From Candidatus Flexifilum breve (GTDB lineage: Bacteria; Chloroflexota; Anaerolineae; Aggregatilineales; Phototrophicaceae), in assembly GCA_016717205.1 (NCBI GenBank), contig JADKGC010000006.1, positions 372,001 to 436,000 of the forward strand: a stretch of DNA of 64,000 nucleotides, in the 5' to 3' direction. The notes under the pieces were generated by a model. The model saw nothing but the letters and a program-made list of their open reading frames with translations, had not been told where the DNA came from and made no database searches. Positions 30,061-38,540 of the stretch are shown here, piece by piece. Position numbers and translations under genes: made by a program. Every line of letters begins with the position of its first letter. Position 1 is the first letter of the stretch.

Positions 30061-30551
30061 TGACGGACAAAAATGTTTCGCGCCGCGACTTTTTGAAGAT
30101 CGCCTGGGGCGCGGCGGGCGCGCTGGCAGCCGCCGAAGCGGGCGGCGTGGTCTTGAGCTTCTTCGCGCCGCGCGTGGTCGAAGGTGAGTTCGGCGGGGTG
30201 ATCGAAGCGGGCTCGGTCGAGTCGTTCCCACCCGGCAGCGTGACGCCGTTCACACAGGGACGCTTTTATCTGGTACGGATGCCTGACGGCGGTTTCGTGG
30301 CGCTCTACCGCAAGTGTACGCATCTGGGCTGCGCCGTCCCCTGGAATCCGGCGGAGGGCAAGTTCATTTGTCCATGTCATGGCTCGGAATTCGAGCAGGA
30401 TGGGCAGTTGATCAACGCGCCCGCGCCGCGTCCGCTGGATCGCTTTGCCATCACGCTTGAAAACGAAATGGTCAAGGTCGATACCGGCACGCCGATCCAG
30501 CGCGATCACGCCAGTGATGCCGATCTGGTCTACGCGGAGGTGCAGCCATGA
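30060..30551 (+). CDS. Rieske iron-sulphur protein
   Basis: The start ATG shares one base with the cytochrome b stop (TGATG). A Tat-type signal anchor SRRDFLK plus hydrophobic helix leads to a 2Fe-2S Rieske fold with CTHLGC and CPCHGSEF, giving two Cys and two His ligands. It passes electrons from quinol to the downstream trihaem cytochrome. 163 residues. Confidence 0.93.
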   Translation: MTDKNVSRRDFLKIAWGAAGALAAAEAGGVVLSFFAPRVVEGEFGGVIEAGSVESFPPGSVTPFTQGRFYLVRMPDGGFVALYRKCTHLGCAVPWNPAEGKFICPCHGSEFEQDGQLINAPAPRPLDRFAITLENEMVKVDTGTPIQRDHASDADLVYAEVQP

Positions 30552-31609
30552 CCCGACAAATGAGTTGGATCGCCCTCATCGGTACCTTCATGATCGCGGC
30601 GGCATTCGGGATTGCCGTGCTGCGCGAACCCGCACGGCAGGCAGAAGCGGCAGCGGCGCTTAACACGGCGCTGATCGCGGAAGGCACAGATGTCTATGCG
30701 GAAAACTGTGCAGCGTGTCATGGGGCGAACGGCGAAGGGATCGCCGCCTATCCGCCGCTCACGACGGCGGTCAGCATGGATGCGCAGATGATCTACAACA
30801 CCATCGAGCGCGGGCGCTACAACACGGGGATGGCGGCGTTCGGCGTGGATGAAGGCGGCATCTTCACCGGGATGCAAATTCAAAGTCTCGTCACCATGCT
30901 CCAAGCCGACACATGGGATACCGTCGCCGCGCGTGTGGCGGAACTTGGCTTAACGCCGCCGCAGATCGTTGTCGCGGAGATTCCCGCCGAAACCATCGCG
31001 CTGGTTGAAACCTTGCCGGATGGTGCGCCCCTTTCAGTGGGCTTAACGGTCTACGCGGAGAACTGTGCGGCGTGTCACGGCGCGAACGGCGAAGGCTCGA
31101 CGCTCGCGCCCGCGCTCAACACCGACGAACTGCGCGTTCGCCTCAGCGATGCGGACATCGCCCGCACCATCACGGATGGCGTGCCGGGGACGCTCATGTC
31201 GTCGTGGTCAAGCGCGCTGGACGCGGCGCAGCAGCAAGCCGTCGTGACGCTGATCAGCCGTTGGGGCGAACTCAACGCTGCCGGGGTCAGCTTGCCGACC
31301 ATCGAAGCCGCGCCGCTCGACATGAGTCCGCAAGCAGTGGCGAATGGGCAGCGCTTGTTTGACCTGCTATGCACCCAGTGTCACGGCATTGACGGCTACG
31401 GCTCACCGATTGCGCCCGCGCTGAATAATCAAACGTTCTTGAGTACGACTCCTGACGCGGCGATTCAGGCGATCATCGCGGGCGGTGTGACGGGCACGGT
31501 CATGCCCGCGTGGAGCGGCTACCTGACGGATGCCGACATCGCGGCGATCACGGCGTATCTACGCAGTTTGCAGCCGACCGCGCCGATTGTCGCACCCGCA
31601 CAGCCGTGA
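30548..31609 (+). CDS. membrane-anchored trihaem cytochrome c
   Basis: An N-terminal anchor helix precedes three class I cytochrome c domains with haem sites CAACH (two copies) and CTQCH. Domains 1 and 2 share VYAENCAACHGANGEG, so they arose by duplication. Domain 3 is more divergent. Axial Met candidates are in MAAFG, LMSSWS and VMPAWSG. It overlaps the Rieske gene by 4 bp and takes the place of cytochrome c1. Confidence 0.9.
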   Translation: MTRQMSWIALIGTFMIAAAFGIAVLREPARQAEAAAALNTALIAEGTDVYAENCAACHGANGEGIAAYPPLTTAVSMDAQMIYNTIERGRYNTGMAAFGVDEGGIFTGMQIQSLVTMLQADTWDTVAARVAELGLTPPQIVVAEIPAETIALVETLPDGAPLSVGLTVYAENCAACHGANGEGSTLAPALNTDELRVRLSDADIARTITDGVPGTLMSSWSSALDAAQQQAVVTLISRWGELNAAGVSLPTIEAAPLDMSPQAVANGQRLFDLLCTQCHGIDGYGSPIAPALNNQTFLSTTPDAAIQAIIAGGVTGTVMPAWSGYLTDADIAAITAYLRSLQPTAPIVAPAQP

Positions 31610-31616
31610 CTATAAT
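31587..31616 (+). promoter_or_regulatory. candidate promoter for the OmpR/BaeS-type two-component genes
   Basis: TTGTCG (31587-31592), an 18-nt spacer and a perfect TATAAT (31611-31616). The -35 lies inside the end of the cytochrome gene. The response regulator starts 24 bp after the -10, giving a very short leader. Confidence 0.45.
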
Positions 31617-31639
31617 CGCATGAACGAAAGGGCGATGAC

Positions 31640-32326
31640 ATGGCGCACAAGATTTTGGTCGCAGACGATGAAGCGGGGATCCTCGATACGGTACGCGCAT
31701 ATTTGATCGAAGCGGGGATGCAGGTCGTGACGGCGAAAAACGGACGGGAGGCGGTCTACGCCTTCCGTCACGAACAGCCTGCGCTCGTCATCCTCGATGT
31801 GATGATGCCGGAGATGGACGGATGGGAAGCGGCGCGGCTGATCCGCAAGGAGAGTCAGATACCACTGCTGTTCCTGACTGCCCGCGTCGATGACATCGAT
31901 CATGTGACCGGGCTGGAGATTGGCGCGGACGAGTACATTACCAAGCCGTTCAGCCCGCGTGTGCTGGTCGCGCATGTGCGGGCCCTACTCCGCCGCGTTT
32001 ATGGGGATTTAGGTACGGTCGCTCCGGTGTGGCGTGCGGGTAATCTGGAAGTCAACAGCGAGACGCATACCGTCACCCGCGCCGGGGAGCGCATCGAACT
32101 CACGCCGACTGAATTTGAACTGCTGGCGGCACTTATCGCCCGACCGGGGCGCGTCTTCACCCGCGCGGAACTGCTCGACCGCTTGCAGGGGCAGAGTTTC
32201 GCCGCCTTCGAGCGCGCGATTGATGTGCATGTCAAGAATTTGCGCGCCAAGATCGAACCCGATCCGCGTGACCCGCAGTACATCGAAACCGTGTTCGGCG
32301 TCGGCTATCGGATGCGAGAGGCATAG
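31640..32326 (+). CDS. OmpR/PhoB-family response regulator
   Basis: The receiver domain has Asp9-Asp10, phospho-acceptor Asp53 in ILDVMMP, Thr in FLTAR and Lys in YITKPFSP. A winged-helix DNA-binding domain occupies about 130-228, with LTPTEFELLAALIARPGRVFTR and the recognition helix FERAIDVHVKNLRAKI. 228 residues. The kinase gene starts 2 bp later, so they are co-translated. Confidence 0.94.
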   Translation: MAHKILVADDEAGILDTVRAYLIEAGMQVVTAKNGREAVYAFRHEQPALVILDVMMPEMDGWEAARLIRKESQIPLLFLTARVDDIDHVTGLEIGADEYITKPFSPRVLVAHVRALLRRVYGDLGTVAPVWRAGNLEVNSETHTVTRAGERIELTPTEFELLAALIARPGRVFTRAELLDRLQGQSFAAFERAIDVHVKNLRAKIEPDPRDPQYIETVFGVGYRMREA

Positions 32327-32327
32327 C

Positions 32328-33740
32328 ATGTTCAATCGTCTATCCGTCCGGCTGTCGCTGGCGTTTCTGCTCTCCGCGTGGATTGGCATCGCGGCGATGG
32401 TCTTGGTCGTGCAGCGCACGTTCGACGCGGGCTTTCGCCAGTACGTCATCAGCCGTGAGAGCGAGATCAACCCGGAACAGGTGTCACGGTTGGAAGCGTA
32501 TTATGCCGCGAACGGCACATGGGCGGGTGCGGAATCGCTCCTGAGCGGGCGCGGATCGGCGGGCGGCGCGGGGAATGGCGCGGGCAACGGTGCTGGCGGT
32601 GGCGAAACCGGACGCGGCGCAACCTTTTCCATCCTCGGTTTGGATCATACGATCCTCGTCTCCACCGATCCCGCGCTCGAAAGTACGACGGTTGATGCGG
32701 CGCTGCTGGCATCAGCGTACCCGCTGACGGTGGATGATGTGCAAGTCGGCTGGCTGTACCGCGCATCGCCGGGAATCCAGGCGCTCGGCGCGGCAGAAGT
32801 CGCCTTCCTCAATGAGGCGAACCGCTGGCTGACCTTTGCCGGACTCGGCGCGACGGCGCTGGCGCTGCTCGTCGGTGTGATCCTCGCCTATTCACTGGCG
32901 CGTCCGCTGCGCGAACTGACGACAGCGGCGCGTGATCTTTCCATTGGGCAGATGGGGCGGCAGGTGAATGTGCGCGGCACGGTCGAAGTGAACGCGCTGG
33001 CGGCGGAGTTCAACATTATGTCGCAGGCGCTGGCAGACGCCGAGGCACTTCGTCAGCGCATGGCGGCGGACGTGGCGCACGAACTCCGTACCCCGGTGAG
33101 CGTGCTGCGCGGACACCTCGAAGCGATGCTGGACGGCGTGTATCCGCTCGACAGCGCGCATATCGCGGTCGCCCATGATCAAACGATTCATCTGGCACGC
33201 TTGGTCGAAGATTTGCGTGTGCTGACGCTGGCGGAGGCGAAACGTCTGCCGCTTGAACGGACGAGGATCGACCCGGCGGCGCTGGTGAATCAGCTGCTTG
33301 AAGCGTTTGAACCCCTCATGATCGATGGAGAAGTTCGGCTAATCCGCAATATTAGCCCTGGGTTGCCCGTGTTCTATGGGGATGGGACGCGCATCCGTCA
33401 GGTGATCTCGAATCTGCTCACCAATGCGCTGCGCCATACGTCAACCGGAGGCGAAATCGCCGTCAGCGTGCAGCGCGAGAACGACTCGCTGTGCTTCAGC
33501 GTGGCGAATACCGGCAGTCACTTGAGCGACAGCGAAGCGGCGCGGGTTTTTCAACCGTTCTGGCGGGCGCATGCCGCGCGTGAACGCGACAGCGGGGGCA
33601 GCGGGTTAGGCTTGGCAATCAGCCGGGAGATTGTCGCGCTGCACGGCGGATCGATGACCGTCGAGAGCGGAGAGAACCGCGTGACGTTCGCGTTTACGCT
33701 GCCCATCGGCGCATTTAAGTCAGATTTAAGGGAACGTTGA
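32328..33740 (+). CDS. BaeS-type sensor histidine kinase with Gly/Asn-rich sensor loop
   Basis: Two membrane helices (about 8-30 and 165-187) flank a 135-residue extracytoplasmic domain that contains a Gly-rich low-complexity run (residues about 73-95). HAMP, a HisKA helix with DVAHELRTPVS and an HATPase domain (SNLLTNALRHT, GGSGLGLAISRE) follow. 470 residues. The Gly/Asn run resembles segments of the DUF2202 and DUF5666 proteins encoded upstream. The C-terminus ends in a phased direct-repeat motif at the DNA level. Confidence 0.93.
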   Translation: MFNRLSVRLSLAFLLSAWIGIAAMVLVVQRTFDAGFRQYVISRESEINPEQVSRLEAYYAANGTWAGAESLLSGRGSAGGAGNGAGNGAGGGETGRGATFSILGLDHTILVSTDPALESTTVDAALLASAYPLTVDDVQVGWLYRASPGIQALGAAEVAFLNEANRWLTFAGLGATALALLVGVILAYSLARPLRELTTAARDLSIGQMGRQVNVRGTVEVNALAAEFNIMSQALADAEALRQRMAADVAHELRTPVSVLRGHLEAMLDGVYPLDSAHIAVAHDQTIHLARLVEDLRVLTLAEAKRLPLERTRIDPAALVNQLLEAFEPLMIDGEVRLIRNISPGLPVFYGDGTRIRQVISNLLTNALRHTSTGGEIAVSVQRENDSLCFSVANTGSHLSDSEAARVFQPFWRAHAARERDSGGSGLGLAISREIVALHGGSMTVESGENRVTFAFTLPIGAFKSDLRER

Positions 33741-33753
33741 GTGCGGGTTTAAA
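33714..33753. promoter_or_regulatory. 11-bp-phased TTTAAG direct repeats before the ApbE operon
   Basis: TTTAAG occurs at 33714 and 33725, followed in the same phase by GTTGAG (33736) and, one base later, TTTAAA (33748). Direct repeats one helical turn apart are the usual footprint of OmpR/PhoB dimers. The site straddles the kinase stop codon and precedes the operon starting at 33817. Confidence 0.5.
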
Positions 33754-33816
33754 CAAGGATGTGCCCAATCGCGTATCGTAGAGACAGTTACGACGATACA
33801 GCGGAGACATCCCAAC

Positions 33817-34215
33817 ATGGCAAATCCCGACCGCACTCGAAAACTCTTGGTGAGAAGTGCGCTCGTCACCAGCGCGACCATTGCGACCTTTGTTGGTGCG
33901 CAAAATCTGGCAATGCTCGATGCGACCCGTCTAGAAGCGCTGTTCACACCATCGCCGGAAGCCGCCATCGTCAACCCACTGCCGGAAGTCACGACGCCCG
34001 TTCCAGTGGTACGTGCAGCCCCCGATCTCGTCATTCAGCAGGCAGCGCCGAGCATCATCATTCTGCGCCGCGCGGGTCAATCCGGTGAAGCAGCAGCTAA
34101 TCCGGTTGCCAGCAGTCCGGTGGTTATTCAACCGCCCGCCCCGGCGGAAGTCGCCGCGCCGGCTCCCGTCATCGTACAGCAGCCTGTCGTTCAATCCAGC
34201 CGTTCCAGCCGATGA
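33817..34215 (+). CDS. membrane-anchored Pro/Ala/Val-rich protein of unknown function
   Basis: 132 residues. One hydrophobic segment near residues 12-30 could be an anchor, and the rest is Pro/Val/Ala-rich with several PxPV repeats, likely an extended stalk. I do not recognise a domain. It overlaps apbE by 4 bp and so probably belongs to the flavin-transfer system, but it has no DxxxSGAT flavinylation motif. Confidence 0.6.
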   Translation: MANPDRTRKLLVRSALVTSATIATFVGAQNLAMLDATRLEALFTPSPEAAIVNPLPEVTTPVPVVRAAPDLVIQQAAPSIIILRRAGQSGEAAANPVASSPVVIQPPAPAEVAAPAPVIVQQPVVQSSRSSR

Positions 34216-35150
34216 AGCGCCTGTTTCATCTCGCCTGGCGGGCGATGGGCTGTGCCGTTTCCGTCCAGCTTGAAACGGAAGGTGATGGTCAGGCGATCTT
34301 AAGCGCCGTTCCCGCGCAAGTAGATAGCTTCGAAGATCGCCTATCCCGTTTTCGCCCGGAAAGCGAACTCATGCGGCTCAACGCCCGCGCCGGGAAATGG
34401 GTCAGTGTCAGCGAGGTGCTGTTCGCCAACCTGAGCGCCGCCAAACATGCTGCCCGCCTGACCGAGGGCGCATTCAACCCGCTGGTGCTGCCCGCATTGA
34501 TCGCCAATGGCTACGACCAGACCTTCGATGCGCTGGCAGCTCCGGAAACGCACCACCCGGTTCCGGCTGCCGATTGGCGTGGGATCGAACTGCGCCCACA
34601 AACGCACGAAGTCCGCATCCCGGCAAACAGCGCCGTCGATCTCGGCGGCATTGCTAAAGGCTGGGCAGCGGAGCGGGTCGCAATCGATCTCGCCACCTCT
34701 GGCGCGTGCCTCGTCAATTTCGGCGGCGATCTGGTGGCGCGGGGCGCGCCGCAAGACCTCCCCGGTTGGGAAATGACTATCGCCGATCCGGGGAAAACAG
34801 TGCCGCTCGGCAGCCTGTGGCTGCAAGATGCCAGTCTCGTCACCAGCGGCGTTGATTTCCGCCGTTGGACGGCAGACGACGGCACTGTCCATCATCACAT
34901 CATCGACCCGCGCACCGGGTGCTCCGCCGAGACGGACATTTTGACCGTCAGCGTCCACCATCCGAGCGCCGTTTCTGCTGAAGCCTACGCGAAAGCGGTG
35001 CTGCTGCGCGGCGCGGAAAACGGCTTGCATTGGCTTGATAGACGCTGGGATGCGTCCGGGCTGGTTGTCCGTCAGGACGGCGCAGTACTCGCTACAGCCC
35101 TGTTCTCATCTCGATTCTTATCTCACTCCGACCAAAGGATTACGCTATGA
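34212..35150 (+). CDS. apbE: FAD:protein FMN transferase
   Basis: ApbE attaches FMN covalently to Thr/Ser of extracytoplasmic redox proteins. Family motifs are present: WRAMGCAVSVQL at the start, DRLSRFRPESELMRLN, the EGAFNPLV block, DLGGIAKGWA near residue 143-152, LVNFGGDL, and the metal-binding HHHIIDPRTGC followed by SAEAYAKA. 312 residues. There is no clear signal peptide beyond a weak N-terminus. Flanked by ATGA overlaps on both sides. Confidence 0.92.
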   Translation: MKRLFHLAWRAMGCAVSVQLETEGDGQAILSAVPAQVDSFEDRLSRFRPESELMRLNARAGKWVSVSEVLFANLSAAKHAARLTEGAFNPLVLPALIANGYDQTFDALAAPETHHPVPAADWRGIELRPQTHEVRIPANSAVDLGGIAKGWAAERVAIDLATSGACLVNFGGDLVARGAPQDLPGWEMTIADPGKTVPLGSLWLQDASLVTSGVDFRRWTADDGTVHHHIIDPRTGCSAETDILTVSVHHPSAVSAEAYAKAVLLRGAENGLHWLDRRWDASGLVVRQDGAVLATALFSSRFLSHSDQRITL

Positions 35151-36262
35151 AACGTTTGTCCGTCTTCGCCTTGATCGTGCTCGCGCTGAGCTTATCGGCG
35201 GTGCTGCCTACACTCGCCCAATCCGATGCTAACCTCATCACACTCACCGATGCCAGTCCGGCCATTGATGTGGTCGTGACGCTGCCCGCCGATACGACCG
35301 GCACCATTGCGCTGGATTTCAGCGGCGCAGCGGTGCGCTTGTCTGATGCAACCGGTGCGGTCGTGTTTTCTGCTGCCGACGAACGCCTCCACGCACTCGA
35401 ACTGAATATCGCGCCCAACAGCGGTTCGCATACCCTCACGGTTGAACGTCTGCCCGGTATCACCGAAGCCGTCGTGCGGGTATCATCGCTGCCCGAACTG
35501 ACCCTCTATGGCACGACTGAACTCGTCTCCGGTCTGGCGGTCGGGTCCAATCAGGAAGTCTCGCTGCCGCTGAGCTCGGATCATCCCGGTGATTCCGTCA
35601 GCGTCACCGTTGCAGGCGAATCAGCGGGAATGCTGACGGCGACGTTCCCCGGCGTGGGCGCAACGACGCAGTTGGTTGATGCGACGGGTACGCTGGTAGT
35701 CGAGTCCGTCGGCGGCCATGTCGATGGGATCAGCCTGCTCGTTGATCCCGGCACGTACCAATTTACTCTAGTGAGCAGTGGTTTGTCGGCAGAAGCTGCG
35801 GCAGGGGTACGCCTTGTGTCTGCAAGTGATGTGGGCATTGTGGCGGTGGCTGCGCCGGTCAGCACGCCAGTCGTCGTCGCGGCGAACACGACCTGTACCG
35901 CCCTGGTCGCGGTGAGTTCAACCAATCTCCGCAGCGGCCCCGGCACCGGTTACACCGTCATCGGGTACGGCTACCGCGATCAGGTGTTCACGGTGGGTGG
36001 GCGTAACACAGAAGACAATTGGGTCTTGGTCGCCTTAGCCGGTGGTGCGTCGGCGTGGGTTTCGCGCAGCACCGTGCAAACCCAGGGCGATTGCGCTACT
36101 CTGACCGCTTTCAATATTCCCCTCCGTGATGCGCAGCCTGCACCGCTGGTGATCACTGGGTCAAGTCAATCATCTGGGAGTTACAGCGACGATGATGACG
36201 ATGATCATGAGAATCACGAAGCGCACGAGGATGGTGAGCACGAAGAAGGCGACGACGATTAG
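35147..36262 (+). CDS. secreted SH3b-domain protein with acidic/His tail
   Basis: A signal peptide ends near PTLAQSD. Residues about 30-240 are repeated beta-strand units of unknown type. A bacterial SH3 domain (about 245-310) starts TNLRSGPGTGYTVIGYG. The last 27 residues alternate Asp/Glu/His, with six consecutive Asp, a composition that could bind metal cations. Coupled to apbE by a 4-bp overlap. 371 residues. Confidence 0.7.
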   Translation: MKRLSVFALIVLALSLSAVLPTLAQSDANLITLTDASPAIDVVVTLPADTTGTIALDFSGAAVRLSDATGAVVFSAADERLHALELNIAPNSGSHTLTVERLPGITEAVVRVSSLPELTLYGTTELVSGLAVGSNQEVSLPLSSDHPGDSVSVTVAGESAGMLTATFPGVGATTQLVDATGTLVVESVGGHVDGISLLVDPGTYQFTLVSSGLSAEAAAGVRLVSASDVGIVAVAAPVSTPVVVAANTTCTALVAVSSTNLRSGPGTGYTVIGYGYRDQVFTVGGRNTEDNWVLVALAGGASAWVSRSTVQTQGDCATLTAFNIPLRDAQPAPLVITGSSQSSGSYSDDDDDDHENHEAHEDGEHEEGDDD

Positions 36263-36270
36263 TGTTCTCC

Positions 36271-36299
36271 GGTGTCTGCTCATAGGATGGGCAGACACC
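36271..36299 (+). terminator. intra-operon hairpin after the SH3 gene
   Basis: A 9-bp perfect stem GGTGTCTGC/GCAGACACC with an 11-nt loop, 9 bp past the stop. No U-tract follows, so partial attenuation or mRNA protection is more likely than full termination. Confidence 0.45.
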
Positions 36300-36329
36300 A
36301 CAACTTACCCACAAGGATACTGAACCAAT

Positions 36330-36791
36330 ATGACCCACAAGACCAGCACTACACCTCGCCGCATCCCGAAAGCCCTCCTGGGGTTCATCGGGATCATCAT
36401 CGTCCTCTTCGCCCTCTTGCAGTTGGTGCGCTTCGTCGTGCCGGAATTTCAACTGGATAACCCGCCCGTCACACAGCAAGTCGTGTGGAGTTCGCCGGAA
36501 GCGGAAGAGTTGTGGAAGCAGGCGTGCGCCGACTGTCACTCAAACGAGACGGTCTACCCGTGGTACTCGTACATCGCGCCGGTCGGTTGGCTGGTGGCAC
36601 ACGACGTACATGAAGGGCGTGATGAACTCAATATTTCGACCGACCGCCGGGTCGAGTGGGATGAAATGATCGAGAAGATCGAAGAAGGCGAAATGCCGCT
36701 GCCGATCTACCTGACCATGCACCCGGAAGCAAACCTGACCGCCGCGCAGCAAGAAACGCTGATGGCGGGCATTCGCGCGACTTTCCGCTAA
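36330..36791 (+). CDS. haem-binding domain protein (Haem_bd family)
   Basis: An N-terminal membrane anchor (LLGFIGIIIVLFALLQLV) precedes a domain with the haem attachment motif CADCHSNET, then YPWYSYIAPVGW and GRDELNIS, which are family signatures. The likely distal ligand is in EMPLPIYLTMHP. 153 residues. It probably carries electrons at the outer face of the membrane, next to the ferric-reductase-like partner. Confidence 0.85.
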   Translation: MTHKTSTTPRRIPKALLGFIGIIIVLFALLQLVRFVVPEFQLDNPPVTQQVVWSSPEAEELWKQACADCHSNETVYPWYSYIAPVGWLVAHDVHEGRDELNISTDRRVEWDEMIEKIEEGEMPLPIYLTMHPEANLTAAQQETLMAGIRATFR

Positions 36792-36850
36792 TTTGCCTCG
36801 TCACAATTCGGTGGGGGGGGACACCTTCCACCGTTAGGAGCAGTGCATTC

Positions 36851-37546
36851 ATGAACAAAGACAAATCGACCAAACTGCTTGACATCATTATCCTAATCGC
36901 CAGCCTCATTGTGATCGGCGTCTCGGCGGTGTGGATGATCGACACGGGTGTATTCAACGTGACGCTGAGCGCAGACAGCAAACTGGCCTGGCATCTCGTC
37001 CGCTCATCAGGGATCGTCGCCTATGTATTGCTGATGGGATCGACCCTGTGGGGTTTGTTCATCAGCGCGCAGTTCGTTAAAGACTGGTCGCCGGGTGTCG
37101 TGTCGCTCACGCTGCACAGTACGATTTCATGGTTGTCGCTCGTACTTGGACTAATCCATGCGCTGCTGCTGCTGTTCGACGAGTATTTCGCCTATACGCT
37201 CGGCGATCTGTTCGTGCCGTTCACGGGACCGTATCGCCCGGAAGCAGTTGGTTTAGGGACACTGGCATTCTGGATTATCATCGTGGTGACGTTGAGTTTT
37301 CCGTTCAAGAAGCGGCTCGGTCATACGGTTTGGAAGAAGCTGCACTATGCCAGCTATGCCGCTTTCGGGCTGGTTTCGCTGCACGGATTGTTTGCAGGCA
37401 CTGAAGGCACGAATATCGGCTTACGCTTGCTCATCGGAGCAGGTGTCTTGTTTGTCGTGCTGCTGCTCGGCATGCGCATGGGAAAAACCCAAGTCCAGCC
37501 CGCCGCAAAAGCGCGTGGAACGCATACTCTGAGCCAGTCGAAGTGA
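36851..37546 (+). CDS. ferric reductase-like transmembrane protein
   Basis: A 231-residue protein with six membrane helices of the Ferric_reduct/MsrQ class. Candidate haem-b ligands are His in AWHLVRSSG, LTLHSTISW, LIHALLLLFD, LHYASYAAFG and VSLHGLF. It lacks the FAD/NAD binding domains of full reductases. With ApbE and the haem-binding protein it suggests a transmembrane electron conduit using covalent FMN, though the flavinylated partner is not visible nearby. Confidence 0.8.
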   Translation: MNKDKSTKLLDIIILIASLIVIGVSAVWMIDTGVFNVTLSADSKLAWHLVRSSGIVAYVLLMGSTLWGLFISAQFVKDWSPGVVSLTLHSTISWLSLVLGLIHALLLLFDEYFAYTLGDLFVPFTGPYRPEAVGLGTLAFWIIIVVTLSFPFKKRLGHTVWKKLHYASYAAFGLVSLHGLFAGTEGTNIGLRLLIGAGVLFVVLLLGMRMGKTQVQPAAKARGTHTLSQSK

Positions 37547-37640
37547 GCACGCCAGTTGTCGAAACGCTGCCTGCTTCGCAGTAGAATGGATGGTGGTGGC
37601 ATTGAGTGCTTCGCCGCCAGCACCCGAAAGGTCACGCTTG

Positions 37641-38540
37641 ATGACTCGCGCTTCTCTCACCCGTTATGCTTGGCTCTCAATTGCGGCGGCCCTGCTGACC
37701 ATTGGTCTCAAGGGTTCGGCCTATCTGCTCTCCGGTTCGGTCGGCCTGCTGTCTGACGCGCTCGAATCGGGCGTCAACTTGATCGCGGCTGTCGTCGCTC
37801 TGGGCGCGCTCACGATTGCCGCCCGTCCCGCCGACGACGCTCACAACTTCGGTCATGACAAAGCAGAATATTTCTCCAGCGGGGTCGAAGGCGCGCTGAT
37901 TCTCGTCGCCGCCTTCGGGATCGCATCAACCGCCATTGAGCGTCTGCTCAACCCCGCGCCCTTGGACAATGTCGGCCTCGGGCTGATCGTTTCCGTGATC
38001 GCCTCTGTCGTCAATTTCGCAGTCGCGCGCGTCCTGCTGCGGGTCGGCAAACAGTATAAGTCGATTACGCTGGAAGCGGACTCGCATCACCTGATGACCG
38101 ATGTCTGGACATCCGTCGCCGTGATTGTGGGCGTCGGCGCGGTCGCGCTCTCCGGGTGGATGTGGTTGGACGCAGTGATCGCGCTGTTGGTGGCGGCCAA
38201 TATTGTCCGGTCGGGAATCCAACTGCTTCGGCGTTCGATCAGCGGTTTGATGGACAGCGCCATCCCGCCGGAAACGCTGCAAGCGATCACCACAAGGCTC
38301 AACGAGTTCCAGTCACGCGGGATCAAGTGGCACGCACTGCGCACCCGGCAGTCAGGCGCGCGCTCGTTCGTCGAGGTGCATATTCTGGTTCCCGGCGGAT
38401 GGACGGTTCAAGCCGGGCACGGTCTGTCCGAAGAAATTGAACAGGCAATACGTGGTATTGCAAATGACATCAGTGTGACGATCCATCTGGAACCGCTTGG
38501 CGATGCGGCAGGTGAGAACGACGGGCAGTCAACGGTTTGA
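37641..38540 (+). CDS. cation diffusion facilitator family metal exporter
   Basis: Six membrane helices carry the CDF metal-site motifs SDALES (helix 2) and DSHHLMTD (helix 5), plus NFGHDKAE in the first cytoplasmic loop. The C-terminal ferredoxin-like domain (about 210-290) binds regulatory metal. The HxxxD/DxxxD-type pattern suits Zn2+, Fe2+ or Mn2+ export. Specificity is not decided by sequence. I prefer ATG 37641 over 37590. The last 71 bp overlap the 3' end of the convergent kinase gene. Confidence 0.9.
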   Translation: MTRASLTRYAWLSIAAALLTIGLKGSAYLLSGSVGLLSDALESGVNLIAAVVALGALTIAARPADDAHNFGHDKAEYFSSGVEGALILVAAFGIASTAIERLLNPAPLDNVGLGLIVSVIASVVNFAVARVLLRVGKQYKSITLEADSHHLMTDVWTSVAVIVGVGAVALSGWMWLDAVIALLVAANIVRSGIQLLRRSISGLMDSAIPPETLQAITTRLNEFQSRGIKWHALRTRQSGARSFVEVHILVPGGWTVQAGHGLSEEIEQAIRGIANDISVTIHLEPLGDAAGENDGQSTV

